This document shows, in pieces, positions 1-5,546 of a DNA stretch of 64,000 nucleotides. Source of the DNA: Geothrix sp. PMB-07 (lineage in GTDB: Bacteria > Acidobacteriota > Holophagae > Holophagales > Holophagaceae); the NCBI RefSeq assembly GCF_030758935.1, contig NZ_CP132333.1:1798992-1862991 (forward strand), given 5' to 3'. The translations under genes and the position numbers were made by a program. Positions within the stretch are counted from its first letter, which is position 1. Every line of letters begins with the position of its first letter. The notes below the pieces were generated by a model. That model was not told where the DNA came from, did not search any database, and saw only the letters and a list, made by a program, of their open reading frames with translations.

Positions 1-716
1 AGCTGGCGGATGTGGCTGCTATCGCCGAGGCCATCCAGGTGCACGGGACGCCCAAGCTGCGCTGCCTGAACGGTCGCCGGGTGCTCATCACGGCCGGACC
101 CACTCGGGAAGACCTGGATCCCGTGCGCACCCTCACCAATCGCAGCACGGGCGCCATGGGCATCGAGCTGGCCCGGGCTTTCCGGGATGTGGGTGCCCAG
201 GTCCAGCTGGTGCTGGGCGGGGATCTGGCGGCGCCCTGGGGCGTGGAAACTGTCCGCGTTCGCAGCGCCCAGCAGATGCTTGAGGCCTGCGAGGCCCGCT
301 GGGCCGATGCGGATGGCCTGGTGGCCGCCGCAGCCGTGGCGGATCAGCGGCCCGAGGCACTCAGCCCCGAAAAAGTGAAGAAGAGCGACGGCATCGAAAC
401 GCTGAATCTGGTGCGCACCCCCGACATCCTGGCGCAGCTCTCCGGTCGGAAGCGCTCGGACCAGTGGGTTCTGGGCTTTGCGGCCGAGAGTGAGAAGCAC
501 CTGGAACACGCCAAGGCCAAGCTGGAGAAGAAGGGCCTGGATGCGGTGCTGGTGAATGATGTCCAGCATGGAAAGGCCTTCGGAGCCCAGGCCAATGCCC
601 TGACGCCGGTCACGGCCCAGGGGGCGCAGCCAACCCTCGGGCCACTGCCCAAGGATCAACTGGCCCGCGCCGTGGTCCAGTGGTGGGGCCATCGGCTCGA
701 TCTGCGCCAGGACTGA
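1..716 (+). CDS. coaBC: Phosphopantothenoylcysteine synthetase (C-terminal part of CoaBC), 5'-truncated by the window edge
   Basis: This is the CoaB domain of the bifunctional coenzyme A biosynthesis enzyme. CoaB joins cysteine to 4'-phosphopantothenate using a nucleotide triphosphate. The reading frame is open to base 3, so the gene enters from outside the window and a start at the internal GTG near base 12 is unlikely. Visible marks are the CoaB nucleotide-binding start RRVLITAGPTREDLDPVR, the dimer/CTP-region string RTLTNRSTGAMG, and a later ADGLVAAAAVAD and VLGFAAES. The N-terminal CoaC flavoprotein decarboxylase domain would lie upstream and cannot be seen. The gene ends convergently with the lipoprotein gene that follows, 18 bases away. 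Confidence 0.9.
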   Translation, partial: LADVAAIAEAIQVHGTPKLRCLNGRRVLITAGPTREDLDPVRTLTNRSTGAMGIELARAFRDVGAQVQLVLGGDLAAPWGVETVRVRSAQQMLEACEARWADADGLVAAAAVADQRPEALSPEKVKKSDGIETLNLVRTPDILAQLSGRKRSDQWVLGFAAESEKHLEHAKAKLEKKGLDAVLVNDVQHGKAFGAQANALTPVTAQGAQPTLGPLPKDQLARAVVQWWGHRLDLRQD

Positions 717-734
717 TCCCGCAGCGACCGGGAC

Positions 735-1181
735 TCAGAACGCCGGGGCCATCCAAGGCAGCACTTCGCTGGGGCGGCCCGGCACGTTGCCCAGGCGCAC
801 CGCCACCACCACCAGCCAGCCCGAGGAGCGCTGAAGGTTTTTCAGATCCATGAGCAAGACTCCGCCGGGGCCCGGCAGGTCCGGCCGGTGGCGCTCCAGC
901 AGCACTTCGCCGCGGCTGAAGACCTCTTCCGGAGTGGGTTTCGCGAGGCCCAGGGGCAGGTACAACACCCGCACCAGTTCGACACCTGAAAGGCCCTCGC
1001 CCTTCACGTCCGCGGTGGGCAGCACCATGCGGAGCTGGCGCAGCCCTTCGAGACGGACCTCCATGGCCTGGGCCGCCGCCCTCGGCCGTGGAATGGGGTC
1101 GCCCTTCCTGCCGCAGTGGAGGGTCAGGAAGCAGAGGGTGATGGCGAGCAGTGGGTTTGCTAGGCTGGGGGAACTCATCAC
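735..1181 (-). CDS. Small lipoprotein of unknown function
   Basis: A 148-residue protein with a hydrophobic N-terminus (about residues 8-22) ending in the lipobox-like LTLHC, so it is probably lipidated at Cys23 and exported. The mature start CGRKGDPIPR resembles the short LptM-like lipoproteins that begin CGxKGxP, but the mature part here is much longer (about 125 residues). The rest looks like a beta-rich domain with no recognised motif. GTG (1181) or ATG (1178) can serve as start. The gene is divergent from the biotin carboxylase region, and its first codons overlap the promoter proposed for that gene. Function unknown. Confidence 0.7.
   Translation of the reverse strand: MMSSPSLANPLLAITLCFLTLHCGRKGDPIPRPRAAAQAMEVRLEGLRQLRMVLPTADVKGEGLSGVELVRVLYLPLGLAKPTPEEVFSRGEVLLERHRPDLPGPGGVLLMDLKNLQRSSGWLVVVAVRLGNVPGRPSEVLPWMAPAF
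1161..1166 (+). promoter_or_regulatory. Possible -10 element upstream of the biotin carboxylase region
   Basis: TTTGCTAGGCT contains a TAnnnT-type -10 (TAGGCT) at 1161-1166. The matching -35 position is poor. Similar GCTA-containing hexamers precede several other genes in this window. It overlaps the 5' end of the opposing lipoprotein gene. Tentative. Confidence 0.3.
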
Positions 1182-1212
1182 CCATCATCATGCCTGAATC
1201 CGAGGTCGGCCC

Positions 1213-1353
1213 ATGCCTGTGACCAAGATCTTGATTGCCAATCGCGGGGACGATGACCCCTCCGTGATCGAGCGTAGCGAGGGAGCGGGAGCGAAGCGAT
1301 CGGGGTCAGGTCCCCGCGCATGCCAGCGATTGATGACCTTCAAGCGAGGATGA
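1213..1353 (+). CDS. 46-codon remnant or decoy ORF carrying a duplicated biotin carboxylase start (copy 1)
   Basis: ATG at 1213 opens a frame whose first 12 residues (MPVTKILIANRG) match the start of the real biotin carboxylase 290 bases downstream. The frame then runs into the palindromic cassette and stops at TGA 1351-1353. This copy differs from the other two at the codons for residues 2, 9 and 10 (CCT, GCC, AAT), so it is older or derived from a paralogous gene. It is probably not a functional protein, but it carries a plausible start and may be translated. Confidence 0.35.
   Translation: MPVTKILIANRGDDDPSVIERSEGAGAKRSGSGPRACQRLMTFKRG
1243..1318 (+). repeat. Palindromic (REP/MITE-like) element, copy 1
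   Basis: Nested inverted repeats: CGCGGGGA (1243-1250) pairs with TCCCCGCG (1311-1318); TGACCCC (1254-1260) with GGGGTCA (1302-1308); GATCG (1266-1270) with CGATC (1297-1301). The 26-base apical loop is purine-rich. The ends GGGGAC/GTCCCC look like terminal inverted repeats of a small non-autonomous element. Part of the outer stem is made from gene-start sequence. Confidence 0.7.
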
Positions 1354-1357
1354 GCCC

Positions 1358-1498
1358 ATGTCCGTGACCAAGATCTTGATTGCGAACCGCGGGGACGATG
1401 ACCCCTCCGTGATCGAGCGTAGCGAGGGAGCGGGAGCGAAGCGATCGGGGTCAGGTCCCCGCGCATGCCAGCGATTGATGACCTTCAAGCGAGGATGA
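1358..1498 (+). CDS. 46-codon remnant or decoy ORF carrying a duplicated biotin carboxylase start (copy 2)
   Basis: ATG at 1358 has exactly the same upstream sequence (GAGGATGAGCCC) and first 38 bases as the true gene start at 1503. After MSVTKILIANRG it enters the second palindromic cassette and stops at TGA 1496-1498, four bases before the true ATG. If translated, ribosomes would terminate right at the real start, so translational coupling or competition is possible. No independent function is expected for the peptide. Confidence 0.35.
   Translation: MSVTKILIANRGDDDPSVIERSEGAGAKRSGSGPRACQRLMTFKRG
1388..1463 (+). repeat. Palindromic (REP/MITE-like) element, copy 2
   Basis: Exact second copy of the element at 1243-1318, shifted by 145 bases, with the same three stem segments and purine-rich loop. 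The flanking gene-start bases differ slightly from copy 1 (AACCGCGGGGA instead of AATCGCGGGGA). Confidence 0.7.
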
Positions 1499-1502
1499 GC
1501 CC

Positions 1503-2996
1503 ATGTCCGTGACCAAGATCTTGATTGCGAACCGCGGGGAAATCGCGATTCGCGTGATCCGCACCTGCCGTGAGATGGGCATCCCCACCGTGGCTGTGTA
1601 CTCCGAAGCGGATCGTGGCGCCCTGCATGTGCGCATGGCTGACGAGGCTTACTGCATCGGCCCCGCCGCAGCGCGGGAGAGCTACCTGGTGCTGGAGAAG
1701 ATCCTGGATGTGTGCAAGCGCAGCGGCGCGGATGCCGTGCATCCGGGCTATGGCTTCCTCTCCGAGAATGCGGAAGCCGCGAAGGCCTTTCAGGCGGCGG
1801 GCATCACTTTCATCGGGCCTAGGCCCGAGTGCATCGTGAGCATGGGCTCGAAAACCGCCGCCCGGGAGGTGGCCATCGCCGCAGGCTGTCCCGTGGTGCC
1901 GGGCATCCAGGAAACCATGGCCGACGAGGCGCTGCTGGAGGCCTCCCTCAAGATCGGCTTTCCGGTGATGCTCAAGGCCGCCATGGGCGGTGGTGGCAAG
2001 GGCATGCGCCTGGTGCACAAGCCCGAGGAGTTCACCTCGGCGCTGGCGCGGGCCCGAGGCGAGGCGCTCTCCTCTTTTGGCGACGACAGCGTCTACGTGG
2101 AGAAGGCCATCGTCCAACCTCGCCACATCGAGATCCAGGTCTTCTCGGATACGCATGGCAACCATGTTTACCTGCATGAGCGGGAGTGCTCGGTGCAGCG
2201 CCGCCACCAGAAGGTGATCGAGGAGGCGCCCAGCCCCCATGTCACGCCGGAGATGCGCAAGGCCATGGGCGAAGCAGCCCTGAAGGTGGCCCGCGCTGTG
2301 AATTACGTGGGCGCGGGCACCGTGGAATTCCTGGCGGATGCGGACCGCAACTTCTACTTCCTGGAGATGAACACCCGTTTGCAGGTGGAACACCCCGTCA
2401 CCGAGTGGATCACGGGCCTGGACCTGGTGAAGTGGCAGATCCTCGTGGCCCGCGGTGAGGCACTTCCCATGACGCAGGAGCAGATCCCCCTCAACGGCTG
2501 GGCGGTGGAATGCCGCGTCTACGCCGAGGATCCCGACAAGAACTTCATGCCCAGCCCCGGCCGCATCACCTTCCTGCGCACGCCCAGCGGGCGCAACGTG
2601 CGCGATGACAGCGGCGTCTACGAAGGGGCCGAGGTGCCGATGTTCTACGACCCCATGATCAGCAAGCTGAGCACCTGGGGCCCCACGCGGCTGGAGGCCA
2701 TCGAGCGCATGCGCGCAGCCCTGGCGGAGTACCGCATCGGCGGCATTCGACACAACATCGCCTTCCACGAAGCCCTCATGGAGCACGGGCCCTTCCGCGA
2801 GGGCGCGCTGCATACCGGCATGCTGGACAAGCCCTTCTGGAAGCGGAAGGACCAGGGGCCCGACCTGAAGTTTGCGGTGGCCGCCGCCCTGCTGCATGAG
2901 TTGGAAACCGAGCAGCGACGGGCCACTCAGCCCGCCACTGCCGCCGACGGAAAATCGGATTCCTGGAAACACTGGGGCCGGTTCAACCGGTTATAG
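1503..2996 (+). CDS. accC: Biotin carboxylase subunit of an acyl-CoA carboxylase
   Basis: ATP-dependent carboxylation of the biotin carried by its BCCP partner, the first half-reaction of acetyl-, propionyl- or methylcrotonyl-CoA carboxylase. At 497 residues it is slightly longer than E. coli AccC (449) and resembles the alpha subunits of propionyl-CoA-type carboxylases. It shows the N-terminal KILIANRGEIAIR, the ATP-grasp glycine loop GGGGKG (162-167), the region HERECSVQRRHQK and the metal/active-site string EMNTRLQVEH (288-297). The start at 1503 follows GAGGA by 7 bases and is the only one of three duplicated starts that leads into the full frame. The BCCP gene follows 9 bases after the stop. 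No carboxyltransferase gene lies in the window, so the acyl-CoA substrate is uncertain. Confidence 0.93.
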   Translation: MSVTKILIANRGEIAIRVIRTCREMGIPTVAVYSEADRGALHVRMADEAYCIGPAAARESYLVLEKILDVCKRSGADAVHPGYGFLSENAEAAKAFQAAGITFIGPRPECIVSMGSKTAAREVAIAAGCPVVPGIQETMADEALLEASLKIGFPVMLKAAMGGGGKGMRLVHKPEEFTSALARARGEALSSFGDDSVYVEKAIVQPRHIEIQVFSDTHGNHVYLHERECSVQRRHQKVIEEAPSPHVTPEMRKAMGEAALKVARAVNYVGAGTVEFLADADRNFYFLEMNTRLQVEHPVTEWITGLDLVKWQILVARGEALPMTQEQIPLNGWAVECRVYAEDPDKNFMPSPGRITFLRTPSGRNVRDDSGVYEGAEVPMFYDPMISKLSTWGPTRLEAIERMRAALAEYRIGGIRHNIAFHEALMEHGPFREGALHTGMLDKPFWKRKDQGPDLKFAVAAALLHELETEQRRATQPATAADGKSDSWKHWGRFNRL

Positions 2997-3005
2997 GAGC
3001 GATGC

Positions 3006-3530
3006 GTGAAACGGACCCTGATGCTTGGCAAGGAATCCCGGGATGTGGAACTGATCCACCAGGATGGCGTCACGACGCTGGTCTGGGACGGGCAGAGCCA
3101 GCCCATCGACATCCTCGAACTGGAACCTGGCTGCTATTCCATCCTGTTGGAAGGCCGCTCGGTGGAAGTGCGTCTGGACGCGGCCAAATCGCCGGATCCC
3201 GAGGCCCACGCCTACCGCGCCATGCTCTATGACGGTTCCTACGAGTTCGCCTTGGTGGATCCCCGTCGCGCCCTGCTGGCGGGTTCTGGCGGTGCGGGGG
3301 CCGGGGGCGGTGTGCTCTCCTCTCCCATGCCCGGCAAGATCGTGAAACTCCTGGTGAAGCCCGGCGATGCTGTCCAGGAAGGCCAGACCCTCCTCGTGAT
3401 GGAGGCCATGAAAATGCAGAACGAATTGAAAACCAGCGCTACCGGAATCGTATCCATCGTGCATGTGCAGGAGGGCGACACCGTGGAGACTGGAACTGCG
3501 CTCATCACCGTGTTGGCGGCGGAGGCCTGA
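3006..3530 (+). CDS. Biotin carboxyl carrier protein of the acyl-CoA carboxylase
   Basis: A 174-residue protein with a C-terminal biotinyl domain: SSPMPGKIVKLLVKPGD (from about 105) and the biotinylation motif EAMKM (133-137, biotin on Lys136). The N-terminal 90 residues resemble the linker/BT region that joins biotin carboxylase to BCCP in propionyl-CoA carboxylase alpha chains. The gene therefore looks like the detached C-terminal half of such a chain. A glycine/alanine hinge (SGGAGAGGG) precedes the biotinyl domain. The GTG start at 3006 is chosen because AGGAG (2995-2999) lies 6 bases upstream. It is almost certainly co-transcribed with the biotin carboxylase. Confidence 0.9.
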   Translation: MKRTLMLGKESRDVELIHQDGVTTLVWDGQSQPIDILELEPGCYSILLEGRSVEVRLDAAKSPDPEAHAYRAMLYDGSYEFALVDPRRALLAGSGGAGAGGGVLSSPMPGKIVKLLVKPGDAVQEGQTLLVMEAMKMQNELKTSATGIVSIVHVQEGDTVETGTALITVLAAEA

Positions 3531-3815
3531 GGCTGCGAATGGCGATGGCCTTTGCGGTCATTTGACGTGCTGCTTTCGCAGTTCATCAAGGCGCTTCTTT
3601 GTAGGAAAAACCAGACGCCGAGATCGCTTGGAGAGCGATGTGCGATTCGTGGTGATAGACCAAAAGGACTATCGGAATTGTCCCAACGATGGTGAGTAAT
3701 GACGCGATGTATGTAAGAAAGTCTGAGGACGGAAATGCCGGTTTTCCGTTGAAGCATTTTGAAGCTGATGGCTAGCATGGGGTCAGGGATCACCCCCCCC
3801 TCAAGGAGGACCGAC
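3531..3815 (+). other. Intergenic region of about 285 bases, lower GC, no gene seen
   Basis: Apart from a possible promoter at its 3' end and a strong AAGGAGGA ribosome binding site (3802-3809), I see no supported coding frame, RNA gene or repeat. Base composition is visibly more AT-rich than the flanking genes. Confidence 0.6.
3749..3778 (+). promoter_or_regulatory. Possible sigma-70 promoter of the ompA-like gene
   Basis: TTGAAG (3749-3754) as -35, an 18-base spacer, then TAGCAT (3773-3778) as -10 within TGGCTAGCAT. It lies about 38 bases before the ATG. Motif match by eye only. Confidence 0.45.
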
Positions 3816-4964
3816 ATGAAGAAAATCCTGATGTTCCTGGTCGCGGGCACCGCGCTCACCCTTTCTGCCCAGGAGGGCACCGCCTGGGTGGCTGGCCACC
3901 TGGGACAGACCCTCTTCGAGAGCAAGACGAACCTCAAGGATCAGATGCACTACGGCCTCGGCGCGGGGCACTGGTACACCAACCGTTGGGGCCTTGATCT
4001 GCGCGCCCTCCGCAGCGACCTCGATCTGGACAAGAACCCTCTCAAGGTCGCCACGGGCAAGGAAACCCACCTGCTGGCCTCCGGCCTGTTCAACTTCCGC
4101 CCGGGAGCCGAGAACTGGTATCCCTACTTGGCCGCCGGTTTGGGCGGCACCAATGTGGGATCACCCTACTCCGGTAAGGCCGAGGGCACCACGCGCCTCA
4201 ACTACCACGGCGGCCTGGGCATCATGGGCCGCCCCGCAGAGAATGTGCTGCTGGATGTGAGTGCCAAGGCCGTCCGCGTGAACCTTCCCACCGCACGCAC
4301 GGAGTACCTGGCCACTGTCGGCCTCGGTTACACCTGGGGCGGGGCCAAGAAGGCCGCTCCTGCGCCTGCGCCCGCTCCTGCTCCCGAACCGCCGCCCGCC
4401 CCCGCTCCTGAGCCCAAGCCCGAACCGAAGCCCGAGCCGGTGGTGGCGCCTCCTCCGCCGCCTCCTGCGCCCGAGCCCGTGGTGGAAGTCGCCAAGCCGG
4501 TGCCGCCTCCGCCCCCCGCGAAGATCGTGCTGGATGAAGCCGTGCTCCACTTCGCCAACGGCAAGGCGGATCTGGGCGCCGATGCCACCGCCGCCATCCA
4601 GAAGGTGGCCGATGGCCTGAAAGCCTTCAAGGGCGACTACAGCCTGGAAGTCAGCGGCCATACCTCGTCCGTGGGCGGCAAGGCCCTGAACAAGACCCTC
4701 TCCAAGCGTCGCGCCGATGCCGTCGCCAAGGTCCTGGTGGATGCCGGCATCCCCGCCTCCAAGGTGACCACGGTGGGTGTGGGCCCCGACAAGCCGCTGG
4801 CTGACAACAAGACCAAGGATGGCCAGGCCAAGAACCGCCGCGTGGAGATCGACGTGAAGGTGAGCGATGGCAAGGCTGAGGTCCGCAAGACCGAGACCGA
4901 GATCGTGGGCGCCACCCTCCCGGCTCCCTCACCCCGCAAGCCTTTGAAGAAGGCCGGTAAGTAG
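3816..4964 (+). CDS. OmpA-family outer membrane protein (beta-barrel, proline-rich linker, peptidoglycan-binding domain)
   Basis: The ATG at 3816 gives the signal peptide MKKILMFLVAGTALTLSAQ and follows AAGGAGGA, so it is preferred to an in-frame GTG/ATG about 57 bases upstream. Three parts are visible in 382 residues. The first is an N-terminal beta-barrel of about 165 residues (HYGLGAGHWYTNRWGLDLRA, repeated aromatic/glycine strands). The second is a long Pro/Ala/Glu/Lys linker of about 55 residues. The third is a C-terminal OmpA domain (VLHFANGKADLGAD; SGHTSSVGG; LSKRRADAVAKVLVDAG; KNRRVEIDV) that binds peptidoglycan. It probably tethers the outer membrane to the cell wall. A terminator follows directly. 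Confidence 0.9.
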   Translation: MKKILMFLVAGTALTLSAQEGTAWVAGHLGQTLFESKTNLKDQMHYGLGAGHWYTNRWGLDLRALRSDLDLDKNPLKVATGKETHLLASGLFNFRPGAENWYPYLAAGLGGTNVGSPYSGKAEGTTRLNYHGGLGIMGRPAENVLLDVSAKAVRVNLPTARTEYLATVGLGYTWGGAKKAAPAPAPAPAPEPPPAPAPEPKPEPKPEPVVAPPPPPPAPEPVVEVAKPVPPPPPAKIVLDEAVLHFANGKADLGADATAAIQKVADGLKAFKGDYSLEVSGHTSSVGGKALNKTLSKRRADAVAKVLVDAGIPASKVTTVGVGPDKPLADNKTKDGQAKNRRVEIDVKVSDGKAEVRKTETEIVGATLPAPSPRKPLKKAGK

Positions 4965-4983
4965 CATCCAGGGTAAATTGACC

Positions 4984-5010
4984 AGCGGGGGCCGATGCCC
5001 CCGCTGATTT
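4984..5010 (+). terminator. Rho-independent terminator after the ompA-like gene
   Basis: AGCGGGGGC (4984-4992) and GCCCCCGCT (4997-5005) form a perfect 9-bp stem with loop CGAT, followed by GATTTTAT. It lies 20 bases past the stop codon. Confidence 0.8.
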
Positions 5011-5023
5011 TATGGGAGTGCCC

Positions 5024-5416
5024 ATGTCTCTGAAAGACGAGTTCAAGGCCTTCATCATGAAAGGCAACGTCATCGACCTGGCCGTGGCCGTGGTCGTGGG
5101 TGGCGCTTTCGGCAAGATCGTGACGGCCTTCGTGGAGGGCATCGTCATGCCCCTGGTCACCATCGTGCTGCCTGCGAACGTCAAGTGGGAGGAGTGGGTT
5201 CTGGGCAAGTTCCGCGTGGGCGCCGTGCTTGGGGCCACCGTGAACTTCCTGATCATCTCCTTGGTGATCTTCCTGGTGCTGATCAAGCTGCTGGGCAAGT
5301 TCGTGAAGAAGGAGGAGGCGCCTGCTGCCGAGCCCACCACGAAGGAGTGCCCCGCCTGCCTGGAGCAGGTGCCGCTGAAGGCCACCCGCTGCAAGCACTG
5401 CACCAGCCAGCTCTGA
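5024..5416 (+). CDS. mscL: Large-conductance mechanosensitive channel MscL with a C-terminal zinc ribbon
   Basis: Inner-membrane pore that opens under membrane tension to release solutes on hypo-osmotic shock. The 130-residue protein has the typical amphipathic N-terminus (DEFKAFIMKGNVIDLAVAVV), pore-lining TM1 with GGAFGKIV (26-33), and TM2 (about 73-91). Unlike the E. coli protein, the C-terminal helix is replaced by four cysteines in two knuckles: CPAC (109-112) and CKHC (123-126), a probable zinc ribbon. The start at 5024 is chosen over the in-frame ATG at 5012 because GGGAG sits just before it. It is flanked by terminators on both sides, so it is a single-gene transcript. Confidence 0.92.
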   Translation: MSLKDEFKAFIMKGNVIDLAVAVVVGGAFGKIVTAFVEGIVMPLVTIVLPANVKWEEWVLGKFRVGAVLGATVNFLIISLVIFLVLIKLLGKFVKKEEAPAAEPTTKECPACLEQVPLKATRCKHCTSQL

Positions 5417-5434
5417 TTCCCCCAGAATCTCAGG

Positions 5435-5464
5435 AAAGGGCCCGGGACTCCGGGCCCTTTCCCT
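5435..5464 (+). terminator. Probable terminator after mscL
   Basis: AAAGGGCCCGG (5435-5445) and CCGGGCCCTTT (5450-5460) make a perfect 11-bp stem with a GACT loop. The following tract is CCCTT, a weak U-run, so termination may be partial. Confidence 0.65.
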
Positions 5465-5546
5465 TGTGGGAACACTGGCTCCCATGCTGAACTGGAAGAT
5501 CAACCCCGGGGCGCTTGGGTGCGCCCCCCGACGCACGAGGGCGCCG

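Larger units (their letters stand above)
1251..1540 (+). repeat. Two tandem 145-bp direct repeats at the start of the biotin carboxylase gene
   Basis: Bases 1251-1395 and 1396-1540 are, by eye, the same 145-bp sequence in tandem. Each unit holds a palindromic element, a 40-base leader with ribosome binding site, and the first 38 bases of the biotin carboxylase gene ending GCGGGGA. A third, diverged partial copy of the gene start sits at 1213-1250. Only after the last unit does the reading frame continue as a full gene. Confidence 0.9.

Noticed and set aside
1251-1540. Possible CRISPR array from the direct repeats
   Set aside because: Only two long 145-bp units without spacers, and they contain coding start sequence. 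There is no cas gene.
1485-2972. Long minus-strand open frame over the biotin carboxylase gene
   Set aside because: It is antisense to a gene with complete family motifs and shows only low-complexity His/Gly/Leu-rich translation typical of GC-rich shadow frames.
4350-4530. Proline/alanine repeat in the ompA-like gene as a possible frameshift or tandem array
   Set aside because: The frame is continuous and the composition matches the flexible linkers of OmpA-type proteins.
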